Source of the DNA: JAWKJY01 sp041393535
Lineage (GTDB): Bacteria > Actinomycetota > Thermoleophilia > Gaiellales > Gaiellaceae
Length of the DNA: 64,000 nucleotides
Direction of reading: 5' to 3'
Assembly (NCBI GenBank): GCA_041393535.1
Contig: JAWKJY010000003.1
Location: 186,001 to 250,000, forward strand
Under the pieces are notes generated by a model. The model was not told where the DNA came from, searched no databases, and worked only from the letters and a program-made list of their open reading frames with translations. The position numbers and the translations under genes were made by a program. Positions 57,615 through 64,000 of this stretch are shown piece by piece (the first letter of the stretch is position 1; every line of letters starts with the position of its first letter).

Positions 57615-58741
57615 GTGGCCGATCCGCGCACCGACCGCCTCGCCCGCCTGCTCGTCGGCTACTCGCTCGAGCTGCGCGAGGGCCAGGTCGTCCGGCTCGA
57701 CGGCTCCGACGCCGCCGTCCCCCTGCTGGCGGCGCTCTACCGGGCCGCGCTCGACGCCGGGGCCCATCCCTACGCGCTGATCTCGCTGGAGGGGCTCGCC
57801 GAGACGCTGATCGAGGAGGGCTCGGACGCGCAGCTCGAGCACGTCTCGCCGCTCGCGCTGCCGGAGCTCGAGGCGGCTCGACCTTTGATCTGGAAGCCGA
57901 TGGCGTGTGCCGCGCGCCTCGCTGCGTGATGTCGAAGGGTACCGGATGACTGGGCTGGTTCTGCTTCTATGAGAGTATGGCTGATGGATGAACGCGTCTT
58001 CTCGGGCGGGATGAGCGCAGGTCGGCACGCTCTTCGACCGAGGCGCACGCGCAGGACGCCAGCCATGTCGCTCGAGGCGTACGAGCGCTTCGTCTACGGC
58101 GCCTGCGTTGAGAGGACGGCGACTGTCAACGCCGCTGGCGGAGGTCTCGGCTGGGCTGGGCGCCCGGGCGCGCGAGCTCGAGCAGGTGCGCGAGCTCCGG
58201 ATCGTCGGCGGAGCGGACGCTGGCGATCGCGGTGGCCGCACGTGGGTGACCGCGGACGGGAAGCGCAACATGCGCCGACGGCGAGGTCTTCACGAGCAAG
58301 GCCCGACTCGAGGACGGCGTCGACGGCGAGATCCGCTACACGTTCCCGGCGATCTTCCAGGGCCGCGAGGTCGAGGGCGGTGCGAACAGCCTTCGAGCGC
58401 GGCGAGGTCGTCGAGGCAGGCCGCGAGCGGGGAGGACTACCTGCAAGGGCGATGAAACTCGAGATCGAGGGCGCGCGCGTCCTCGGCGAGGTCGCGTTCG
58501 GCCTCAACTACGAGATCGACCAGTTCGGAACATCCTGTTCGACGAGAAGATCGGCGGGACGATGCGTGACCTCGCGCTCGGTGCCGCCTTCCCGATCTCG
58601 GGCGGCAAGAACCGCTCAGCGCTGCACTGGGACATGATCTGCGACCTGCGCGAGGACGGCGAGGTCTACGCCGACGGCGAGCTGGTCTGGAAGGCGGGCC
58701 GCTTCCTGCACGACCCCGAGCCGGTCGGGGACGGCGCATGA
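57615..58741 (+). pseudogene. M29 (AmpS/PepS-type) aminopeptidase copy 1, frameshifted
   Basis: The N-terminal 90 residues are intact (DPRTDRLARLLVGYSLELRE, VVRLDGSDAAVPLLAALYRA). After about 57880 the homology jumps frame repeatedly: MSLEAYERFVYGAC, RELRIVGGAD, NYEIDQFG, FDEKIGGTM, FPISGGKNRSALHWDMICDLRE and the end WKAGRFLHDPEPVGDGA. The last metal-binding HWD is present. The total of 1127 nt matches the normal size of about 370 codons, so only single-base indels separate it from a full gene. Its stop overlaps the start of copy 2 (ATGA). M29 enzymes are cobalt/zinc aminopeptidases of broad specificity. Confidence 0.75.
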
Positions 58742-59843
58742 GCGACCCCCGCGTCGAGCGGCTCGCGTCGCTCCTCGTGTTCCTGGCTCGACGTGCGGGA
58801 GGGCGACGTCGTCCTCGTGCGCGCGCCGCTGGCAGCGCGCCCACAACCGCGAGCTGCACCGGAGCGTGCTCCGGCGGGGCAGCGCGGCGAGCTGCGGCTC
58901 GACCTGCCGGGCGCGCGCGAGGCGCTCGTCGAGCGTGGGACGGACGCGCAGCTCGACTGGCTCAACCCGACGTCGGTCGACCTCGTCGAGCGCACCTCGA
59001 CTGCTACGTCGCTCATCGCGCCGACCAACACGCGGGCGCTCGCGGCAGCGACCCCGAGCAGGCGCGCGGCTCGCCGGCGACGTCGCAGCCGCTGCTCGAC
59101 CGGATGCTCGCGCGGTCGTCGGCCGGCGAGCTGCGGACGATGGTCGCTCTTCCCGACGACCGCGGCGGCCCAGGAGGCGGGGATGTCGCTCCGCCAGTAC
59201 GAAGCCGCTTCGTCTACGAGGCCTTCAGCGGGGTCGACCGGCCCGACCCGGCCGCGTACTGGCGCGAGCTCGCCGCGCTCGAGCGCGTACGAGCGCGACT
59301 CGAACCGGTGGCGGGAGCTGCGGGTGGTCGGCGGGCACCGAAGCTCAGGACTCGATCGGCGTCTCGGGGCGCGCACGCAGGTCGCGGCGGATGGCCTGGC
59401 GCCAAGAACATGCCCGACGGCGAGATCTTCACGGCCCCGCACGTCGAGACGGTCGAGGGCGAGATCGCTGCTCGAGCGACTCTACGGCGGGCGCGTGTCG
59501 GGCGGCGATGCGCCTGCGCTTCGAGGGCGGCGAGGTCGTCGACGCGCGCGCGCGTCGCGGCGAGGCGTTCCTGCGCGAGATGCTCGAGGATAGAGCGACG
59601 GCGCGCGTCGCGCCAGGGAGTTCGCGTTCAGGCTGAACCCGGGATCGAAATGGGGCGACGGGGGAGACGCTGTTCGACGAGAAGATCGGCGGCACGGTCA
59701 CCTCGCGCTCGGCAGCGCGTACTGAGTGCGGCGGGACGAACGAGTCGGCGATCCACTGGGACCTCGTCTGCGACCAGCGAGGCGGGCGGGGTGCGCCGAG
59801 CGGCAGGATCGCGTCAGGCGGCGAGCATGAACCTCTGGCGTGA
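58738..59843 (+). pseudogene. M29 (AmpS/PepS-type) aminopeptidase copy 2, frameshifted
   Basis: Starts MSDPRVERLASLLV and, across frames, gives LDVREGDVVLVRAPLAA, ELRLDLPGAREALVERGTDA, LARSSAGELRTMVALP, VYEAFSGVDRPDPAAYW, NMPDGEIFTAPHVETVEGE, LFDEKIGGTV and NESAIHWDLVC. The end ...GGEHEPLA is clean. It aligns along its length with copy 1, as a tandem duplicate does. About ten shifts are needed, yet 1106 nt is the expected gene length. N-terminal substrate region and metal-site pieces are all present, so the underlying gene is probably functional. Confidence 0.72.
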
Positions 59844-59857
59844 AGGCATCTGGCCGC

Positions 59858-60298
59858 GTGCTCGCGATCCTCTCCCCGTACACACATCTGCCGAGGGGGC
59901 GGCGCGAGCTGCCGTCTGCCTGCGTGGCGCTGCTCCAGGACGGCCGAGGCGATCGCGCGGGCGTCTCGGCGTTGCGGTCTCCGCGCCGCGCGCCGCTCGC
60001 TGGTCGATGGTCACGGGCCAGTCGTTGAGCGCCGGGAGTGCGCAGCGTCTGCCGGCAGGTCGTCGGGACGACCTGGCATCGGGTCGTCGCCGACGCGGGC
60101 CTACGAACGGCAGGCACGAGCGCCTGCGCGCCTCGTTCCCCGGGTGCGACCTCGTCGTCTACAGGCACAGCCACCTGCCGGAGGTGACGTGGGTCGAGGA
60201 CGGATCGTGGACCGGGCGGCGACCGAGCGGGCGTGGGCGACGACACACGATGGTCGTCGTCCGCGACGGCGTCCAGGCTGGTCTCGCTCGGCACCTGA
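59858..60298 (+). pseudogene. metallophosphoesterase (MJ0936/YfcE-like), frameshifted
   Basis: GTG at 59858 opens VLAILS, followed by a garbled D-x-H motif and HLPRGRRELPSACVALLQD. After several shifts the frame resumes with RLRASFPGCDLVVYRHSHLPEVTW and TMVVVRDGV, ending LVSLGT. The family's GHSHxP metal motif reads RHSHLP. Reassembled length is about 147 aa against a usual 155-170. It follows the two aminopeptidase genes with 14 nt between, so the three are likely one operon. All lie in the same indel-rich patch. Confidence 0.6.
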
Positions 60299-61588
60299 CG
60301 ATCGACGTCGCGGCGGCGTGGTGCGAGCCCGGACGATACTATTGGCGAACGTGCTGGCAGACTGGTGGTGCTGGTGGCGAAAGTCAGAAAGCCGGATCGG
60401 CAGTGGCGACCGCTATCCTCAGTGCCGCGCTCCCGGGCCGCTTGGGCATCGATGGTGTGCGGCGCTGGGCGACTCGCCAGCGCCGTGGTGGTGAAGACGC
60501 GCGAAATATCGATCGATCGGCGAGAGGTATGACGCCAGCAGATCCGACGGGATCCGTCTGGGATCGCTCGCGCTGTCGCGGAAGCAGGGCGTGGTGTGGA
60601 CCTCGATTCGCCCGGCACGGTCATCCGGCTCCCGTAGGAGCCGGCGGTGGAACTCGGTGGAAGACCGGAGACCGGTGGGGCCGGCCAGCCGGCCTTGCTG
60701 GGCAGAGACGGCGGCGCGGACCGGGCGCGAGCCGGTGGGCACATTGTCGTAGCATGGGACGTCGGCTGAGCGACCCGCGGCCGGCCTCACGTGCCCGCAA
60801 CGCCGGGCGGCAGGGACGCGGTCTTGCCCGGTGTGCACATCGAGTCCGGGACGCCGTTGGGTTGCCCGGTTGTCCGCCGTGCTCGATCGCGGGACACCGT
60901 TTGCGTGCGCACGGCCGTTCTCAATGGCGGAGTCGACGCGGCGGAAGAGTGTGAGGCGACGCCCGACCTCGTGCGTCGATGCGCCGAGCTGGTGCGGTCG
61001 GTCGGGGATCGATGCGGGCGGCCAGGCGCATCCCGAGGCCGGCACCTTGCCGTGAGCGGCCCGGTCGGGTGTCGGCGTCCGCTGGGCGAGGGGATCCACG
61101 CGGTCGGCTCCGCCGTGTCTCGTCGCGGGCAGGCGCGTCCGCCGAACGGACGAACGCTGCGCGCCGCGCAGCCCGGCGCGCCCCCCGGCAGCAGACCACC
61201 GTCCGTCCGGGACATGTCCTTCCGTCCCTGGGCGCCCGCCCTGGGTGGGGGGTCCACGTGCCGCCGGCAACGAGCCTAACGCCCGAGGACGCACGGGTGT
61301 GTCGCGCGATCGTGCCGATCGTGTGACGATCGCTCCCCGGCCAGCGTCCGGCGCGCGGCGTGCGGACACCGCGCCCGGCCGGCGGCCAGTCCACGCGCCC
61401 GGCCAGGGCCGTCGCCGCGCCCATGGTGCGAGCAGCTCGTGCGGACACCGCGCCCGACCGCCGGCCGGTCGGCGCCGCGTGCGCCGGGGCTCGCGGGCCG
61501 GGTCCAGACCCGGTCGACCGCAGGCGGATCGCCGGCGCGGAGGTCGCGATATCGCGTGCCGGTGCCGACTCGCGCGACCGCCGCCTGG
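60299..61588. other. 1.3-kb stretch without a recognisable gene
   Basis: No frame on either strand has protein-like text; candidate frames of 100-300 codons are Arg/Pro/Gly-rich and lack ribosome-binding sites. The first 250 nt have a lower GC content than the rest. A pair of imperfect direct repeats lies near 61360-61470, and inverted GATCG motifs near 61308-61332. It may hide a gene destroyed by the same indels that affect its neighbours, or the true 3' end of the metallopeptidase. Confidence 0.4.
61360..61470. repeat. two imperfect direct repeats in the gene-free stretch
   Basis: GTGCGGACACCGCGCCCG occurs at 61360-61377 and again at 61439-61456, each followed by a similar CCGGCGGCC(A/G)GTC sequence, with a period of 79 nt and about three differences over 30 nt. 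Confidence 0.5.
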
Positions 61589-62425
61589 CTATCCGGCGCG
61601 GTCGTGACGTCGACTCGGGCGTCGCGGCCTGGGCCTCTCCTGGATCCGGTCGTCGCCCACCGCCGCCGCCGCATCGAAGGCCTGGCCGCTGTCCGGGAGC
61701 GTAGGTGCCTCGATCGACCGTCGCCGACGACGTGGTTCGACCCAGACGCCTGCGAGGCAGTCGGCCTGCAGCTCCAGGCGCACCGCCGCCGACTGCGGCC
61801 CCTGGCGGTCGCCCTCGATCCGGTCCAGGTAGCCCGTCAGGTTCTGGACGTGGTGCCCGTACTCGTGGGCGATCACGTACGCCTCGGCGAACGGCCCGCC
61901 CTGCGCGCCGAACCTCGTCCGCAGGTCGTCGAAGAAGCCGAGGTCGACGTACACCATCCGATCCGGCGGGCAGTAGAAGGGGCCGACCTCGCTGGAGGCC
62001 GCGCCGCAGCCGGTGCTCGTCTGCCCGCTGAAGAACTGCGTCAACGCGGGCGCGTAGTCGGCCCCGAGCTGCGGCAGCTCCGCGCTCCAGTACGCCTGCA
62101 CGCTGTTGACGACCGCGACCAGCCGGCAGTCCTGTCGCTCGTTCGCGTCCGCCCCCGTCTGGCAGGCGGTCTCGACCTCGCTCGGGCCGGACGGCGCCGC
62201 CGTCCCTGCGCCCTGGCCCGCGGTCTGGTCGATCAGGTTCCCGAGGTCGCCGCCGAGGCCCCCGCCGCCGCCGCTGAGGGTGAGCACGAGCGCGATCACG
62301 ATGCCGATCAGCCCGAGCCCGCCCCCGCCGATGGCCGCACCACGCCCGCCGACGGGCCCCATCCGCCTGCCGCGCACGTCCTGGACCTGCGACGTGTCGA
62401 GCCTGGCGTCCTTCCGGATCCGCAC
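61589..62425 (-). CDS. YpfJ-type neutral zinc metallopeptidase with a disrupted C-terminus
   Basis: 278 aa as read. A cytoplasmic N-terminal tail (VRGRRMGPVGGRG), one membrane helix (GLGLIGIVIALVLTL), a Gly-rich linker, then the zinc-peptidase domain: WSAELPQLGADYAPALTQFF, CPPDRMVYVDLGFFDDL and AYVIAHEYGHHVQN with H187, E188 and H191. The downstream ligand Glu is in RLELQADCLAGVW. After residue 228 the sequence breaks: the family's AFDAAAAVGDDRIQE appears in part, but the closing HGSS..R..WF region is missing. The GTG start has AGGAGG 6 nt upstream and a TATAGT box near 62452. The tail is probably frameshifted. Confidence 0.82.
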   Translation of the reverse strand: MRIRKDARLDTSQVQDVRGRRMGPVGGRGAAIGGGGLGLIGIVIALVLTLSGGGGGLGGDLGNLIDQTAGQGAGTAAPSGPSEVETACQTGADANERQDCRLVAVVNSVQAYWSAELPQLGADYAPALTQFFSGQTSTGCGAASSEVGPFYCPPDRMVYVDLGFFDDLRTRFGAQGGPFAEAYVIAHEYGHHVQNLTGYLDRIEGDRQGPQSAAVRLELQADCLAGVWVEPRRRRRSIEAPTLPDSGQAFDAAAAVGDDRIQERPRPRRPSRRHDRAG

Positions 62426-62516
62426 CGTCCCCCTCCTCTCGAGACGGAGCGACTATAGCCCGGCGCGCGCGCCCGCCCGACGATCCCTTCCGTCCTGACC
62501 TACGGTCGGCGGTTCC

Positions 62517-62522
62517 TAGAAT
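62517..62522 (+). promoter_or_regulatory. -10 box (TAGAAT) of the RNase Z gene
   Basis: TAGAAT, 6 nt (CCCCGG), then GTG at 62529: leaderless, and divergent from the metallopeptidase promoter. Confidence 0.6.
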
Positions 62523-62528
62523 CCCCGG

Positions 62529-63530
62529 GTGGACCTGGACGTCGTCTTCCTCGGCACGGCCGGGTCGGTGCCGACGGCGCAGCGCGCCCCGGCGAGCGTC
62601 CTCCTCCGCCGCGGCGGCGACCGCCTGCTGATGGACTGCGGCGAGGGGACGCAGCGCCAGCTCCTCCGCTCGTCGGTCGGGCTGGTCGAGCTCGACGACG
62701 TGCTCCTGACGCACTTCCACCTCGATCACGTGCTCGGCCTGCCCGGGATGCTGAAGACGTTCGCCCTGCGCGGCCGAGAGCTGCCGCTGACCGTGCACGG
62801 CCCGCGCGGCCTGCGCGACCTGTTCGGCGCGCTGCGGCCGCTGCTCGGCCGCCTGCCGTACCCGCTCACCCTCGTCGAGCTCGAGCCCGGCGAGGCGATC
62901 GAGCGGGCCGGGTGGCGCGTCGAGGCCTTCGCGGTCGAGCATCGCAGCGTCGCGCTCGGCTACGCGCTCGTCGAGGAGGCCCGCCCCGGCCGCTTCGATC
63001 TGGATGCGGCGCGTTCCCTCGGCGTGCCCGAGGGGCCGCTCTGGGGCGCGCTGCAGCGCGGCGAGTCCGTGACGACGCCGACGGGAGACGTCGTCGAGCC
63101 GTCCCAGGTGCTCGGCGAGGCGCGCGCCGGCCGACGCGTCGTCGTGACCGGCGACACGCGCCCGACGCGGTCGGTGCTGGAGGCCTCGATCGGCGCCGAC
63201 GTCCTGATCCACGAGGCCACCTTCTCGGAGGAGGAGCGCGAGCGGGCGATCGAGACCGCGCACTCGACCGCGGCGGAGGCCGCCGAGATGGCCCGCCTCG
63301 CCGGCGTCGACCTGCTCGCGCTGACGCACGTCTCGAGCCGGTACTTCGGCAGCGAGCTCGCCCGCGAGGCACGGGCGGTCTTCCCGGAAACCGTCGTGCC
63401 GCGCGACTTCGACGTGATCGAGGTGCCCTTCCCCGAGCGAGGGCGGCCGACGCTCCATCGCGGCGCCGCCTCGGGGCGCCCTGCCGGGTCGCAGGATCCA
63501 CCCGCGCCTGCGGACGGCGCCGCCGGCTGA
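62529..63530 (+). CDS. rnz: ribonuclease Z
   Basis: 333 aa metallo-beta-lactamase-fold endonuclease that trims tRNA 3' ends. The zinc motif is THFHLDHVLGLPG with H62, H64, D66 and H67. Earlier family text is VVFLGTAGSVPTAQRAPAS and MDCGEGTQRQLL; later come VEHRSVALGY, VVTGDTRPTRSV, LIHEATFSEEERERA and LTHVSSRYF. The tRNAs in this window lack an encoded CCA, so they need this 3' processing before CCA addition. A Pro/Ala tail of about 30 residues is extra. Start set by the leaderless promoter. Confidence 0.95.
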   Translation: MDLDVVFLGTAGSVPTAQRAPASVLLRRGGDRLLMDCGEGTQRQLLRSSVGLVELDDVLLTHFHLDHVLGLPGMLKTFALRGRELPLTVHGPRGLRDLFGALRPLLGRLPYPLTLVELEPGEAIERAGWRVEAFAVEHRSVALGYALVEEARPGRFDLDAARSLGVPEGPLWGALQRGESVTTPTGDVVEPSQVLGEARAGRRVVVTGDTRPTRSVLEASIGADVLIHEATFSEEERERAIETAHSTAAEAAEMARLAGVDLLALTHVSSRYFGSELAREARAVFPETVVPRDFDVIEVPFPERGRPTLHRGAASGRPAGSQDPPAPADGAAG

Positions 63531-63578
63531 GCCCGACCGGTGCGACAATCACCGTGACGTCGGCGAGGAGGGATCGCG

Positions 63579-63803
63579 ATGACCAGGCTCGTGCAGCTGA
63601 TGGTGGCCGGGGACGTGGCCGAGGCCGAGGAGGTCGAGGCCGCGCTCGTCGCCGCCGGGATCGCCTACGAGATCGAGCGGGCCGTCGAGGGAACGTCCGC
63701 CGACGTCGGCGACGCGCCCCAGCGGGTGCTCGTCCCCGAGTCGTCGCTCGAGGCGGCCCTCCAGGCCGTCGAGGAGCTCGGCGAGCCCGACGGGCTCGAC
63801 TGA
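63579..63803 (+). CDS. DUF2007-like small protein
   Basis: 74 aa. RLVQLMVAGDVAEAEEVEAALVAAGIAYEIE resembles the DUF2007 (putative signal-transducing protein) pattern, a beta-alpha-beta unit with ALQAVEEL at the end. No catalytic residues. GAGGAGGG precedes the ATG, so unlike rnz it uses a Shine-Dalgarno. It is followed 7 nt later by the proline-racemase-family gene. Confidence 0.75.
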   Translation: MTRLVQLMVAGDVAEAEEVEAALVAAGIAYEIERAVEGTSADVGDAPQRVLVPESSLEAALQAVEELGEPDGLD

Positions 63804-63810
63804 GGCGGCG

Positions 63811-64000
63811 GTGACGTCGTCCGCCGACCCGGCCGCCGCCGGGCGCCTCGTCGTCTCGACCGCCGACTACCACACGGCCGGCGAGCCGTTCCGCATCGTC
63901 TCGGGCGGCGTCGGCCCGATCCCCGGAGCGACGATCCTCGCGAAGCGCCGCTTCGCGGCTGAGCGCCTCGACCGGGTGCGCCAGCTGCTCGTGAACGAGC
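63811..64000 (+). CDS. proline racemase family protein (partial; runs off the window)
   Basis: The first 63 codons are visible. The family signature near the N-terminus is clear: DYHTAGEPFRIVSGGVGPIPG, then KRRFAAERLD and a final LLVNE as in the R..L..EPRGH stretch. Members are proline racemases, 4-hydroxyproline 2-epimerases or trans-3-hydroxyproline dehydratases; the Cys/Ser/Thr residues that separate them lie outside the window. GTG start 7 nt after the DUF2007 stop suggests an operon. Confidence 0.85.
   Translation, partial: MTSSADPAAAGRLVVSTADYHTAGEPFRIVSGGVGPIPGATILAKRRFAAERLDRVRQLLVNE

Noticed and set aside
60791..61279. 162-codon plus-strand frame
   Set aside because: No ribosome-binding site, no promoter box at the leaderless distance and no protein-like pattern; it lies in the indel-rich patch.
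60921..63548. 875-codon open frame on the minus strand
   Set aside because: Antisense of RNase Z joined to an out-of-frame reading of the metallopeptidase; low-complexity text.

Overview
The window is very GC-rich DNA from the chromosome of an actinobacterium. The best guess is class Thermoleophilia (Solirubrobacterales or Gaiellales relatives). This is inferred from four things: the actinobacterial gene order pdxS..pdxT-yebC..ruvCAB; a CarD regulator; start codons that follow a TAnnnT -10 box by 6-7 nt (leaderless transcripts); and secreted proteins with Lys/Ala-rich tails. There are no rRNA genes, CRISPR arrays, transposases or integrases. Almost all of it is ordinary chromosome.

Layout. 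1-1.9 kb: the end of dgt, dnaG and tRNA-Asn. 1.9-5.4 kb: a promoter, a long leader, a tiny secreted peptide and a membrane hybrid kinase. 5.4-8.2 kb: yjbQ, then a CAT-anticodon tRNA followed by a 2-kb islet (DUF3303 protein, formate/nitrite-type channel) that ends in a 45-nt copy of the tRNA 3' half. 8.2-12.1 kb: a Tat-exported cyclase-family protein, a PilZ protein and a homocysteine methyltransferase-MTHFR fusion. 12.1-19.7 kb: PLP synthase (pdxS, pdxT), yebC and ruvCAB, interrupted twice by secreted-protein genes, one of them a large RTX-type repeat protein. 19.7-25.9 kb: recJ, a Rel bifunctional (p)ppGpp enzyme and small conserved proteins. 25.9-29.0 kb, minus strand: CDGSH protein, GAF-like protein, thioesterase, phosphomannomutase and a frameshifted HIT hydrolase. 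29-31 kb: gene debris and a CorA magnesium channel.

31-37.9 kb: secreted proteins, a second hybrid kinase, a frameshifted beta-helix/RTX secreted protein and two lipoproteins. 37.9-43.7 kb, minus strand: an Old Yellow Enzyme homologue and the prkA-yeaH-spoVR stress operon. 44.3-51.4 kb: CarD, a PAS hybrid kinase, a GAF kinase of the DevS type and the TrkA/TrkH potassium system. 51.4-53.8 kb: a GT4 glycosyltransferase, two small membrane proteins and tRNA-Arg(CCG). 53.8-57.6 kb: an epimerase-DUF1611 pair that resembles the D-glutamate genes dgcA/dgcN, and a secreted TIM-barrel-like protein. 57.6-61.6 kb: two tandem M29 aminopeptidases and a phosphodiesterase, all riddled with frameshifts, then 1.3 kb without a recognisable gene. 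61.6-64 kb: a zinc metallopeptidase, RNase Z, a DUF2007 protein and the start of a proline-racemase-family gene.

Themes. Housekeeping for DNA replication and repair, PLP, methionine/folate and the stringent response is mixed with a heavy load of sensing genes: four sensor kinases, three with a fused receiver, and no separate response regulator. There is also a large secreted or surface proteome. Frameshifts are concentrated in three patches (about 28.9-30.0, 34.4-37.2 and 57.9-61.7 kb). Their genes keep near-normal total length, which points to consensus sequence errors more than to real gene decay.
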